The position numbers and the translations under genes are program-made. DNA of 64,000 nucleotides from Haematococcus lacustris (taxonomy: Eukaryota; Chlorophyta; Chlorophyceae; Chlamydomonadales; Haematococcaceae), in contig JASKMD010000003.1 of the NCBI GenBank assembly GCA_030144725.1, positions 14,218,496 through 14,282,495 on the forward strand, in the 5' to 3' direction. This document shows, in pieces, positions 1 through 9,089 of the stretch (position 1 is its first letter; every line of letters starts with the position of its first letter). The notes beneath the pieces were generated by a model, which was not told the origin of the DNA, did no database searches, and saw nothing but the letters and a program-made list of their open reading frames with translations.

Positions 1-470
1 GGTCTTCCCCACCCTCATTGGGACCCCTGTGAGGGTCTTCACCTCCATGCTCACCCCCCACATCACCTCCGCCCGCAAGCAGGCCCACACCTCTTACATC
101 ACCCAAGCTCTATCCACACCTCACCCACCTACCACTCGAGCGCTAGCCCTTCAAGCTTTCACTACCAACCTTAACAAAGCCTGGAAGGTTCCTTGTTCCA
201 ACCTCCTGAAAGAGACCCCTTTGGCGCTTGAGCATCAATGCCATCCCTGGGAGCCGCATCACCCCCTGGTCTTGCCCTTGCGACCCCTCTCACCAGCCCC
301 GTCACAGCCGCCAACACAGCTTCTGGAGTTGCCCCATCGCCGTTACCATTAGACAACAGCTCTCCCTCAGCCTCGGCACCCAAGTTCACCAATCCTCCCT
401 CTGGTGCCTCATCCCCCCCACCCCTACCTTCCCTCCTTCCCTCTGGAGCCTGGTTTGCATGGCCGCCCTT
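1..470 (+). mobile_element. LINE family B, C-terminal ORF2 fragment (5' of Ty3 insertion)
   Basis: This is the C-terminal part of a non-LTR retrotransposon ORF2, cut by the window start. It is readable only across a frameshift near 208-215. One frame (29 on) gives an uncharacterised stretch. The other gives WRLSINAIPG, then CPCDP and a FWSCPIA motif, which is the zinc-knuckle-like tail often seen after LINE reverse transcriptases. The element continues after the Ty3 insertion at 6790. A second copy at 12831-13556 is almost identical by eye but uninterrupted. The family assignment rests on the tail motifs only; no reverse transcriptase core lies in the window. Confidence 0.6.
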
Positions 471-670
471 TGTTACGAGCGCCGGTCGAAGCGCTAGCGA
501 AGCGTCTCGGAAAAGTGATGACGCGATTGCGTCATAGTGGTGTCGGAGTGTAATGCCAATGACCGGTGTCAAATGCTGGGTTCGACTCCCAGGCGGACAG
601 CCTTGTGAAGGCACTGACATCGCCCTTGTCCGCTGAGTTGGCACTACCTCCATACACCAGCTACGTAACA
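471..670 (+). repeat. 5' LTR of the Ty3 element
   Basis: A 200-bp long terminal repeat bounded by the inverted ends TGTTACG and CGTAACA. It contains a hairpin ATGACGC-GATT-GCGTCAT (about 517-534). It also contains a tRNA-like pair of boxes: TAGTGGTGTCGG (about 535-546) and a T-arm-like GGGTTCGACTCCC (578-590), which resembles a Pol III B box. The primer-binding site should begin just after 670 (TGGCTTCCAGACC at about 674), but I cannot assign the tRNA. Confidence 0.93.
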
Positions 671-741
671 ATCTGGCTTCCAGACCGACGTTGAGAGATT
701 TCTGGCCAGACATCGATATAGCAACAACGTGCCCGAACCTG

Positions 742-861
742 ATGGCGGACTATGACGTGTTTGACGACGCGGAGCTGGAGCTGAACGCGATGGATACTGA
801 GGGTATGTACCATTAGGTCCCTCTAGTCCCTCTTGTCGCGTTTTGCAAAGTTCGCGTTTAG
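742..861 (+). other. Candidate gag leader exon (742-802) and 59-nt intron (803-861)
   Basis: An ATG at 742 opens a short acidic reading frame (MADYDVFDDAELEL...). It runs to a GTATGT donor at 803. A TTTAG acceptor ends at 861, and splicing would join it in frame to the gag ORF (GTA ATG CTA). If not spliced, gag would start at the ATG at 864. The splice is inferred from consensus and frame only; 59 nt is short for an algal intron. Confidence 0.4.
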
Positions 862-863
862 TA

Positions 864-2459
864 ATGCTACCAGTTCCAGCAGAGAAGCGTCTTAGGAAGC
901 GCAGTGAAACTTTGGGTCAACATCAGCGGGTGGAAAGGCCGGGGTCGAGCTCGCAGCAGGTGGCTGCCCAGGAGGTAGTTGCGCGTGAAATGCAACACAC
1001 ACATGCTTTGACCCACTCGACCGCTGATGCTGAACGTGTTCGTCATGCAGAAGTCCGGCCAGAGCCTGTGGGTCCGCCAACCCGCAATTTAGGCGAGCTC
1101 AGTTTGGAGGAACTCGAGCAGGAGTTGCGCAGGAGGCGTGCTCGCCATGAGCAGCCCGGCCAGCATGCAGAGGTAGCCGCTGGAGGCAGTGGCATTGCTG
1201 GTGGCAACGGTGCTGTTGGTGGCGGCGGTGTTGCTGGTGGTAGTGGTGGTGTCGGCCAGCCTACAGCTCCAGGTGGCACTACCGGTGGGGTGCTTACCCC
1301 CGGTAGTGGCCAGGTTGCGCGTAGTGGCCCAGGGGGCACGGCGAACCACCCTGCACCCGGTGGGCCTGGGGCCACGGGTGGCAGTGGTCCTGGCAGCTCA
1401 GGTGGCGGCAGCCAGGCTGGTGAGGGCCAGGCAGCGGCGGCGGCGGCAGCCGGGGCCGGTGGCCCGGGGCCGGGCGCCAATCAGCCCGGCGAGAACCAAG
1501 TGAGTGGCTTCAGAGCAGTTATGCCCAACCCTAATGTGTGGCGTATGGATGATGTAGAGAAGGGCAGAAATGTGAAGATGTTCTTACGTGAGGTGACACG
1601 ATGGGCAGCTGTTGCACGTGTGCCCATGATTGACGCGTTGCAACTACATGTGGCTGATCCTCTCAAAGAAGCTTTGTTTGCTATTGCCGAGCAGGCTAAG
1701 GCTGAGCGTCGGCTCATGACAGAGGAAGACATGGAAAAGATGTTCCTAGACCTGGTGGGTGCGGATACCATCCAGGTGCAACACACTGCCATGAAGAGGC
1801 TGATCAATAGAGAGTGTGTCCAGGGAGACCAGAGTGTTGCACAGTACAATGTGGCGTTCAGGCTGCTAGCACAGCAGGTGCAAGCTTTCCCTGCTGGTGC
1901 ACTGTGTGAAATGTATGTGCAAGGTCTACAGGCTGACCTACGCCGTGAGTGTGCAGTCATGCCGAATGGCTTGCCATGGAGCAACCTGAATGATGTGATG
2001 ATGTATGCGTTGGGCAGACAGGTCTCCATGCAGGCAGGCGTGAGCAAGGCTCAAGGCATGGTAGCTGTGGCAAGAGGTGCAGGCAGTGGCAGGCCTGACC
2101 GGCCCCGTGGTGGGCGTGTACGTGCCCGTGGTGTGCAGATGCAGGCGGCAAACACCGTTCTGAAGCGGTGGCTTCCGCCGCACCGGCGACATGAGGAGAC
2201 CGAACTGGACCGGTTCCTGGGGGCGCACCGTGGGGGCCGTGGAGCTGGCCCATCTCGTGGCGGAGGCCGTGGTGGTGGCCGCGGAGGTGGCCGTGGCTCT
2301 GGCCGTGATGGCGGCTCAGCTGGGCGTGGTGGCGGTGCAGCATGCCGCACATCAGAGTTGAATGCTAATGGCAAGCGGCCACTGACATGCTACAACTGTG
2401 GCGGCACAGGCCACCTGGCACGTGACTGTGCGTCGCCTCGTGGTCAGGGTGCTGCCTAG
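864..2459 (+). CDS. gag: Gag polyprotein of the Ty3 chromovirus
   Basis: Structural protein that assembles the virus-like particle and packages the element RNA. The N-terminal third is low complexity, rich in Gly, Ala and Pro. The middle (about 1510-2050) is a Ty3-type capsid-like region without such bias. The C-terminal part is Arg/Gly rich and ends in a single CCHC zinc knuckle, CYNCGGTGHLARDC, followed by the stop TAG at 2457. The frame is open upstream to a TTG at 843. I chose the first in-frame ATG, 864; a spliced start at 742 is possible. Pol continues in the same frame directly after the TAG, so a Gag-Pol fusion would need stop-codon readthrough. Confidence 0.85.
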   Translation: MLPVPAEKRLRKRSETLGQHQRVERPGSSSQQVAAQEVVAREMQHTHALTHSTADAERVRHAEVRPEPVGPPTRNLGELSLEELEQELRRRRARHEQPGQHAEVAAGGSGIAGGNGAVGGGGVAGGSGGVGQPTAPGGTTGGVLTPGSGQVARSGPGGTANHPAPGGPGATGGSGPGSSGGGSQAGEGQAAAAAAAGAGGPGPGANQPGENQVSGFRAVMPNPNVWRMDDVEKGRNVKMFLREVTRWAAVARVPMIDALQLHVADPLKEALFAIAEQAKAERRLMTEEDMEKMFLDLVGADTIQVQHTAMKRLINRECVQGDQSVAQYNVAFRLLAQQVQAFPAGALCEMYVQGLQADLRRECAVMPNGLPWSNLNDVMMYALGRQVSMQAGVSKAQGMVAVARGAGSGRPDRPRGGRVRARGVQMQAANTVLKRWLPPHRRHEETELDRFLGAHRGGRGAGPSRGGGRGGGRGGGRGSGRDGGSAGRGGGAACRTSELNANGKRPLTCYNCGGTGHLARDCASPRGQGAA

Positions 2460-5400
2460 GGAGTTGCCCTGGACTCTGCTGTGCACGCTAGCCAGGGTGA
2501 TGACAAGCACGAACACGTGCCATGTGCGTTGAAGAGGCCAAAGTTGTCTGTTGGGCCACTGCATGGTATGTGTAAGATTCCTGCTTTGTCCAGTGCACAA
2601 CCTTCCGGTGCTATTGCAAGCGCCCATGGTGTGGATCTCTCGTTTGTATATGAAGCCAGCCTAGGAGGCAAGCCATGCAAAGTCATGATGGACACGGGGT
2701 CATCCTTTGACCTAATCTCTGAGAAGTGGCTAACCAATGCAAGGAAAGTGAACCGGAATGGACAACCCGTAAGTTCAATCAAGGTGTCCATTGCCACGGC
2801 GCAACCAACAGTGGCTGAGAGCATTGATGGCAAGGTGATACGCATGGCCGAAGAAGCAAGAGGAGAATTGTGCATGCAAGGAGTCAAGACGACGGCCGTG
2901 CTTAAGGTTGTGCCTGGTATGCTGGGGCAGATTGACGTCGTGCTAGGCAAGCCATGGCAAACGATGTATGATGCCAAGCTGCTGGTACGGGAGCAGAGCT
3001 GCCATGTTACTACGCCGGATGGCAAGGCACACACCCTGTATGCCAAGCGACCGAGACATGCAAATGGCAAGATGCTTGCACAGCTAACAGAGCTGCGCAT
3101 GACACCGGAGCTGATGAGCGCCCCTCAGGCAGCACGAGCTGTGCGGCATGGTTGCCCTAGTTGGCTGCTGATGGTGCAAAGAGAAGAAGGGTCGGTGTCG
3201 CCACACACATCGTGCGTAACCGGTAGTGAACAACATATAAAGCTGAGCCTAGCATCAACGGGGCTGGTGCCTGAGAGCACGGTGACAGAAATGGTCAAAA
3301 CTTACAATGACGTCTTTGCTGATATCCCCGCTGGTCTACCGCCTGAACGAGGTGTAGGGCACACCATTCCACTGGAAGCGGGTACGCTGCCACAATGGGC
3401 ACGCATGTACCGTTTAAGTCAACGTGAGATTGAGGAAATGAAAAAGCAGGTATCGGCGCTGCTGGAGAAGGGCTGGATAGAACCAAGCGCTTCGCCCTGG
3501 GGGGCCCCAGTGCTCTTTGTGCAGAAGAAGGATGGGTCCCTGAGGATGTGCATTGACTACAGGGCGTTAAACAAGCGCACGGTGCGCGACCGATACCCAT
3601 TGCCTCGTATTGATGATTTGCTTGACCAAGTCCGGGGGAAGAAGGTGTTCAGTTCTCTTGACCTGCAATCTGGATATCACCAAATCAGGATCACCCCCGA
3701 AGATGTCCCAAAGACAGCTTTCCTCACGCCCATGGGCCAGTTTCAATATAAGGTCCTGTGTTTTGGGCTGTGCAATGCCCCTGCAACGTTTCAGAAAACC
3801 ATGAACAGGATCTTTGAGCCCATGATCAAGGCTGGTTCCGTCCTTGTCTACCTAGATGACATTTTGGTGATGAGCAATACCCCTGAGGAGCATGTGCAGC
3901 ATTTGAGGCAGGTCCTGGAGTTGATGAGAGCCCACAAGCTGTTTGCAAAGCTGAGCAAGTGTGAGTTCAACAGACCTGAGCTGACTTTCCTGGGCCACAT
4001 AGTGGGCAGGAACGGTGTGGCAGTGGACCGTGCTAAAGTGAAGGTGGTGGCTGAGTGGCCTCAGCCCCGAGGGCTGAAGGAATTGCAAGCCTTCCTAGGT
4101 CTGTGTAACTTCTTCCGCCGCTTCATCCGTGGCTACAGCTCTGTGGCTGCTCCCCTCACCGACCTGACAAGGCAAGACAAGCAAGCTGCACCTACGGGGG
4201 CACAACATGATGCAAGAGTGCAGGAAGCCTTTGCTAAGGACCCTCAAGTCAAGGGTGCCTTCCAGGCTCTGAAAGCAGCCCTGTGCTCAGCCCCTGTCCT
4301 AGCTCTGCCTGACTTCTCCAAGCCGTACTTAGTGTGGACTGACGCCTCCCTCCAAGGCACTGGTGGTGTGCTCATGCAAGAGGGCCGTGTGGTGGCGTAC
4401 ACGAGCAAGAAGTTCACACCAGCTCAAACACGGTACACAACAGGCGAGCAGGAGCTCCTGGCCATTGTGAGGGCCCTGCAAGAATGGCGCTGCTATCTAG
4501 ATGGGGCTGTGGGAGTGACCATTGTGACTGATCACAACCCTCTTGTGTACCTGGCATCTCAGACTAACCTATCCAGGCGCGTGGCGCGGTGGGTTGAGTT
4601 GATGTCCCGGTTCAAGTATGAGATCAAACACAAGCCTGGGGCTGTGAACATTGCTGACCCCATCAGCCGCAGTGTCCAACAAATGCAGCAGGGAAGTAAC
4701 AAGGACGATGATGAGGAGGAAGCTGTAGGTGCTGTGGTGCTGCGCAGAGAGGGCCAAGTGCTGGTCATGACAAGGAGGCAGGCCCGGCAGACCCAGCCGT
4801 CCATCGCCCATGCGCCACCAGTGACACGCGAGCAAGACTCCGCCCAGCAGGCCGAGGGCCAGTCGGCTGTTGAGCGTACCGCAGGAGCGGTGCGGCCTGG
4901 TGGGGGGGAAGTCCCACTCCCTCGGCGAAGCCCATGTGCGACACCCGCGGAAAGAGAGGATGCGGAGCGGGTGAGAGAAGTGGAACTCGCACGGGCACCA
5001 GGTGGCTCGCTGCATGATTTCATAATTGAAGGCTACAGCCATGACCCCTTGTTTCAATCAGGAAAGGCACAAAAGAGGTTGAGCCGCAGCGAGCGAGGAC
5101 TGTGGTTGCTAAGGGACAGAGTGTGGGTGCCACGCAGTCCACTGGTTAAGCAAGCGGTGCTAGAGAAGTGCCATGATGATGCTTTTGCTGGCCATGTGGG
5201 TATCACAAAGACCAAGAAGCTGGTATCCCGACACTTCTACTGGCCGGGCTGGGACAAAGACGTGGAGGACTATGTGCGGCATTGTGATGCCTGCCAGAGG
5301 AACAAACCAAGCTGCCTCCTTAAAGCCGGCAAACTGCAACCCCTGTCCATCCCTGGCAAAAGATGGGAACACGTGAGCATGGACATGATTGTCAAGCTCC

Positions 5401-6446
5401 CAACAAGTGGTGAAGAGAGGTATGACTCCATCCTGGTGTTTGTAGATCGCCTAAGCAAGATGGTGCACTTAGTGCCCACACATGAGTCAATCGACAACGC
5501 AAAGTTTGCAAGACTGTTTAAGAAAAATGTCATACGTTTGCATGGGAAGCCGTCAACGGTGTTGAGTGACAGAGGAGCAATCTTTAACAGTGAGAACTGG
5601 CGAGAGATCTGCCGGTTGCTGGGCATGCGGATAGCCATGAGTACGGCTTACCACCCTGAGTCCGATGGGCAAACCGAGAGAGTGAACAGGGTGGTGGAAG
5701 AGATGTTGAGGGCTTACATCAGCCCTGCCCAGTCTGACTGGTCTGAGCATTTGGACATGGTGGAGTTTGCAATCAACAACTCATGGCATGAATCGGTGCA
5801 GAACACTCCCTTCTTCTTGAACTATGGAGAGCACCCGTTGACGCCAGCTTCTGAGGGGCTACCCCGATCGGCGCCCAAGGCTCATTCCTTTGTGCAAGGT
5901 ATCTTACAAGCAATCAAGAAGGCCAAGCAGTGTTGGGCTGAAGCTCAGCAGAAGATGAAGGCCCGAGAGGATGGCAGGAGAAGGCATGTGACTTACAACC
6001 CTGAGCAACTTATCATGCTATCGACTGAGAACATGAGGAGGAAAGTTGATGATGTGGGAGTGCGGAAGTTGAAACCTAGATACGTTGGACCTTTTCGAGT
6101 GCTCCACATGGTGGGGGATGCAGCAGTCAAGATCCAGCTACCCCATCAATGGCGTGTACACAATGTGTTCCATGTGTCCCTGGTGAAGCCATACGTGGGC
6201 GATGCGGTCCCAAACCTGGTAGCGCCACCGCCTGACCGATGGGAAGACGGCCAGCCTGTGTACGAGGTGGAGAAGCTGGTTGACCATCGTTTTACGTCCG
6301 GCTATCGACCACAGCTAGAGTTCCTGGTGAAGTGGGTTGGATACCCCTCTGAGAGCAACACATGGGAACCCCTAGTCAATCTGCAAGGTAGCATGGACCT
6401 GGTGAGGGAGTATGCTGCTGCCAAGAACCTACACATCCCAAAGTGA
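2460..6446 (+). CDS. pol: Pol polyprotein of the Ty3 chromovirus (PR-RT-RH-IN-chromodomain)
   Basis: Replication and integration enzymes of the retrotransposon. With residue 1 at the GTG at 2481, the order is as follows. The aspartic protease (MDTGSS) is near 70. The reverse transcriptase has the YLDD box near 457 and the fingers motif PLPRIDDLL before it. RNase H (WTDAS) is near 619. The integrase HHCC zinc finger (HVG...CDACQ) spans about 897-938. The integrase D,D,E core has SMDM, DRGAIF and GQTERVN near 967, 1030 and 1066. A C-terminal chromodomain (VEKLVDHR...LVKWVGYP...NTWEP) follows at about 1260-1318. The frame is open from the codon after the gag TAG at 2457 and has no break, so the element looks competent. 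No ATG occurs before about residue 30, so expression is by UAG readthrough or by downstream initiation ahead of the protease. Confidence 0.93.
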   Translation, partial: GVALDSAVHASQGDDKHEHVPCALKRPKLSVGPLHGMCKIPALSSAQPSGAIASAHGVDLSFVYEASLGGKPCKVMMDTGSSFDLISEKWLTNARKVNRNGQPVSSIKVSIATAQPTVAESIDGKVIRMAEEARGELCMQGVKTTAVLKVVPGMLGQIDVVLGKPWQTMYDAKLLVREQSCHVTTPDGKAHTLYAKRPRHANGKMLAQLTELRMTPELMSAPQAARAVRHGCPSWLLMVQREEGSVSPHTSCVTGSEQHIKLSLASTGLVPESTVTEMVKTYNDVFADIPAGLPPERGVGHTIPLEAGTLPQWARMYRLSQREIEEMKKQVSALLEKGWIEPSASPWGAPVLFVQKKDGSLRMCIDYRALNKRTVRDRYPLPRIDDLLDQVRGKKVFSSLDLQSGYHQIRITPEDVPKTAFLTPMGQFQYKVLCFGLCNAPATFQKTMNRIFEPMIKAGSVLVYLDDILVMSNTPEEHVQHLRQVLELMRAHKLFAKLSKCEFNRPELTFLGHIVGRNGVAVDRAKVKVVAEWPQPRGLKELQAFLGLCNFFRRFIRGYSSVAAPLTDLTRQDKQAAPTGAQHDARVQEAFAKDPQVKGAFQALKAALCSAPVLALPDFSKPYLVWTDASLQGTGGVLMQEGRVVAYTSKKFTPAQTRYTTGEQELLAIVRALQEWRCYLDGAVGVTIVTDHNPLVYLASQTNLSRRVARWVELMSRFKYEIKHKPGAVNIADPISRSVQQMQQGSNKDDDEEEAVGAVVLRREGQVLVMTRRQARQTQPSIAHAPPVTREQDSAQQAEGQSAVERTAGAVRPGGGEVPLPRRSPCATPAEREDAERVREVELARAPGGSLHDFIIEGYSHDPLFQSGKAQKRLSRSERGLWLLRDRVWVPRSPLVKQAVLEKCHDDAFAGHVGITKTKKLVSRHFYWPGWDKDVEDYVRHCDACQRNKPSCLLKAGKLQPLSIPGKRWEHVSMDMIVKLPTSGEERYDSILVFVDRLSKMVHLVPTHESIDNAKFARLFKKNVIRLHGKPSTVLSDRGAIFNSENWREICRLLGMRIAMSTAYHPESDGQTERVNRVVEEMLRAYISPAQSDWSEHLDMVEFAINNSWHESVQNTPFFLNYGEHPLTPASEGLPRSAPKAHSFVQGILQAIKKAKQCWAEAQQKMKAREDGRRRHVTYNPEQLIMLSTENMRRKVDDVGVRKLKPRYVGPFRVLHMVGDAAVKIQLPHQWRVHNVFHVSLVKPYVGDAVPNLVAPPPDRWEDGQPVYEVEKLVDHRFTSGYRPQLEFLVKWVGYPSESNTWEPLVNLQGSMDLVREYAAAKNLHIPK

Positions 6447-6589
6447 AAAGACAATAAAACGTGTTTGTGGACGTTTGACACCAAGCGCCGACGTAAAGGC
6501 GTTAGCGACGGTACGACGCAGTACCCGAGCGGGGCAGGTCAATAATGGCAGCTGAGGACAGCTGGGGCCTTCGGCCAGGCGGGGGAGAA

Positions 6590-6789
6590 TGTTACGAGCG
6601 CCGGTCGAAGCGCTAGCGAAGCGTCTCGGAAAAGTGATGACGCGATTGCGTCATAGTGGTGTCGGAGTGTAATGCCAATGACCGGTGTCAAATGCTGGGT
6701 TCGACTCCCAGGCGGACAGCCTTGTGAAGGCACTGACATCGCCCTTGTCCGCTGAGTTGGCACTACCTCCATACACCAGCTACGTAACA
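6590..6789 (+). repeat. 3' LTR of the Ty3 element
   Basis: A second 200-bp copy of the LTR at 471-670, with no mismatch seen by eye. It is preceded by the polypurine tract ending at 6589 and followed by the CCCTT target duplication. It has the same hairpin and tRNA-like boxes, with the B-box-like motif at about 6697-6709. Confidence 0.93.
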
Positions 6790-7346
6790 CCCTTGATGCG
6801 ATGGACTTTGGCCGTCGCCGTCTCTGGGCTCTCACCCATCACCCCACCACTCAAGCGACCGCTCCTACCACCCTTTCCCCCATTTCTGCAGCCAGCCAGC
6901 TTGCTATCTCTACCTTTTGGCTTCACCTACAAGACTTCACCCTAGCCCATCCCAACCCTCCTGGCTGGAACCTCCCCCATCCCCATCCCTTCATCTCTAC
7001 TCAAGACGGATCCCTTAGTGTCACTTTCCCGGTTACTCCTTCTAGCCCCGCTGACTCTTAACGTGTTTCACTCCCCTCTCCTTTCTAGCCCTCCTAACTT
7101 TTGCGTCCTTACTAGCCCTCCACCCTTTTGCGCCCCTTGCTCCTCCGCTTCTCTGACTTCTCCGCTTCTCGAGGTCTCTCACCCGCTCCCTTTAGCTCCC
7201 TTCCCCTTCCTTCTCTGAGTTCTTTCTCTCCTAGGTAGTTCCCCTTCTCTTTCCTTTTTTCTCTGTTCTCTCCTAAGTCTTTTACCTTTGGAGGTTGGCT
7301 TGTATCCACCCGAGCCCTACCTCCTTAGTGTAACAACTACTACTAC
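6790..7346 (+). mobile_element. LINE family B, 3' part after the Ty3 insertion
   Basis: Continues the LINE-B sequence of 1-470. The reading frame MDFGRRRLWAL... runs to a stop near 7060 (ADS-stop), then a pyrimidine-rich 3' UTR ends in an (ACT)n tail at about 7333-7346. It matches 13001-13556 with only a handful of substitutions by eye, so both copies are young. Confidence 0.7.
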
Positions 7347-7449
7347 CTTTGTTTGTGCACCTTGCTATGAAATGCGTTACAGAAAGTCCCGAACCCCGGC
7401 TAACGGCTGACGGCTTAAGCGGTGTAAGCCACATCATCATCATCATCAA
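7346..7449 (+). mobile_element. 5'-truncated LINE family A fragment (3' end only)
   Basis: About 100 bp match, in opposite orientation, the last part of the complete LINE at 56156-61829. Shared parts are the end of ORF2 (CACCTTGCTATGAA...AAAGTCCCGAACCCC) and the 3' UTR segment CTAACGGCTGACGGCTTAAG. It ends in a (CAT)n tail. Strong 5' truncation with an intact 3' end is the usual product of aborted target-primed reverse transcription. Confidence 0.75.
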
Positions 7450-7585
7450 GGCAGTGCCATGAGACCCCACACTTTCTGGGAATGCCCCCTAGCCTGTGAT
7501 GTAGTGCGCGAAATGCGTTGAGCCCTGCCCCCTGCTGTTCACCTCCACACCGCGCATGTCTGGCTCTGGCGAAGGCTGCTGTTAA
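7450..7585 (+). mobile_element. Fragment of a third LINE family
   Basis: Translation in frame with 7450 gives HTFWECPLACDVVREMR, the same type of tail motif as LINE-B (FWSCPIA) but clearly different in sequence. It is followed by an in-frame stop and runs into the GGGGC array. Short and degraded. Confidence 0.45.
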
Positions 7586-7586
7586 A

Positions 7587-8813
7587 GGCGGGGCGGGGCG
7601 GGGCGGGGCGGGGCGGGGCGGGGCGGGGCGGGGCGGGGCGGGGCGGGGCGGGGCGGGGCGGGGCGGGGCGGGGCGGGGCGGGGCGGGGCGGGGCGGGGCG
7701 GGGCGGGGCGGGGCGGGGCGGGGCGGGGCGGGGCGGGGCGGGGCGGGGCGGGGCGGGGCGGGGCGGGGCGGGGCGGGGCGGGGCGGGGCGGGGCGGGGCG
7801 GGGCGGGGCGGGGCGGGGCGGGGCGGGGCGGGGCGGGGCGGGGCGGGGCGGGGCGGGGCGGGGCGGGGCGGGGCGGGGCGGGGCGGGGCGGGGCGGGGCG
7901 GGGCGGGGCGGGGCGGGGCGGGGCGGGGCGGGGCGGGGCGGGGCGGGGCGGGGCGGGGCGGGGCGGGGCGGGGCGGGGCGGGGCGGGGCGGGGCGGGGCG
8001 GGGCGGGGCGGGGCGGGGCGGGGCGGGGCGGGGCGGGGCGGGGCGGGGCGGGGCGGGGCGGGGCGGGGCGGGGCGGGGCGGGGCGGGGCGGGGCGGGGCG
8101 GGGCGGGGCGGGGCGGGGCGGGGCGGGGCGGGGCGGGGCGGGGCGGGGCGGGGCGGGGCGGGGCGGGGCGGGGCGGGGCGGGGCGGGGCGGGGCGGGGCG
8201 GGGCGGGGCGGGGCGGGGCGGGGCGGGGCGGGGCGGGGCGGGGCGGGGCGGGGCGGGGCGGGGCGGGGCGGGGCGGGGCGGGGCGGGGCGGGGCGGGGCG
8301 GGGCGGGGCGGGGCGGGGCGGGGCGGGGCGGGGCGGGGCGGGGCGGGGCGGGGCGGGGCGGGGCGGGGCGGGGCGGGGCGGGGCGGGGCGGGGCGGGGCG
8401 GGGCGGGGCGGGGCGGGGCGGGGCGGGGCGGGGCGGGGCGGGGCGGGGCGGGGCGGGGCGGGGCGGGGCGGGGCGGGGCGGGGCGGGGCGGGGCGGGGCG
8501 GGGCGGGGCGGGGCGGGGCGGGGCGGGGCGGGGCGGGGCGGGGCGGGGCGGGGCGGGGCGGGGCGGGGCGGGGCGGGGCGGGGCGGGGCGGGGCGGGGCG
8601 GGGCGGGGCGGGGCGGGGCGGGGCGGGGCGGGGCGGGGCGGGGCGGGGCGGGGCGGGGCGGGGCGGGGCGGGGCGGGGCGGGGCGGGGCGGGGCGGGGCG
8701 GGGCGGGGCGGGGCGGGGCGGGGCGGGGCGGGGCGGGGCGGGGCGGGGCGGGGCGGGGCGGGGCGGGGCGGGGCGGGGCGGGGCGGGGCGGGGCGGGGCG
8801 GGGCGGGGCGGGC
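7587..8813. repeat. GGGGC pentanucleotide array, about 245 units
   Basis: An uninterrupted (GGGGC)n tract of about 1.23 kb with no visible variant unit. The G-rich strand is plus. Long open frames on both strands (Ala-Gly-Arg or Pro-Ala-Pro repeats) are consequences of the repeat and not genes. Runs of four G every five bases could form G-quadruplexes. The length may be an assembly estimate. Confidence 0.97.
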
Positions 8814-9089
8814 ATGAAAAACTTGAGAGTTGAGGTCTGAAACTTGGTATGTGGGTTGCTGTGACCTAGGGGATGACAAGACTCTCTTGGGCCAAAGTGT
8901 AATTCTCACTCGGTGTCGAGTTGCTGGGCCAGGTGTGGGGCTGTGACCCTGACTTTGGCTAAGGGAGTTGGCAGCGTGTGACCAAAGTGGCTTTTCATGT
9001 AATGTGAGTATGAGAGGTTGTGGAGGGTGGTTACAGCTGCCCAACCTAGTAGGTGGCATGCAAAAAGTCTCAGCCAGTAATGAGCTATG
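8814..9089. other. Unique sequence without a recognised gene
   Basis: About 275 bp between the GGGGC array and the palindrome array. I see no convincing ORF, RNA or repeat here. Confidence 0.5.

Larger units (their letters stand above)
471..6789 (+). mobile_element. Complete Ty3/gypsy chromovirus retrotransposon
   Basis: A full LTR retrotransposon. Direct LTRs lie at 471-670 and 6590-6789, gag and pol are in one frame separated by a UAG, a purine-rich tract (GGCGGGGGAGAA) abuts the 3' LTR, and a 5-bp target duplication CCCTT occurs at 466-470 and 6790-6794. The two LTRs show no difference by eye and both ORFs are open, which points to a recent insertion. The pol order protease-RT-RNaseH-integrase-chromodomain places it with chromoviruses. 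It interrupts LINE-B DNA, and the matching uninterrupted site is at 12996-13001. Confidence 0.95.

Noticed and set aside
2457..2459. Reassigned UAG codon in this organism
   Set aside because: The DPH4, phosphatase and giant-gene frames all end at TAG at the expected C-termini, so the code looks standard and the UAG between ORFs is better explained by readthrough or reinitiation.
7415..9059. Long Pro-Ala-Pro and Gly-Ala-Gly repeat proteins across the GGGGC arrays
   Set aside because: Any frame through a pure pentamer without stops gives such ORFs on both strands; no flanking coding signal.
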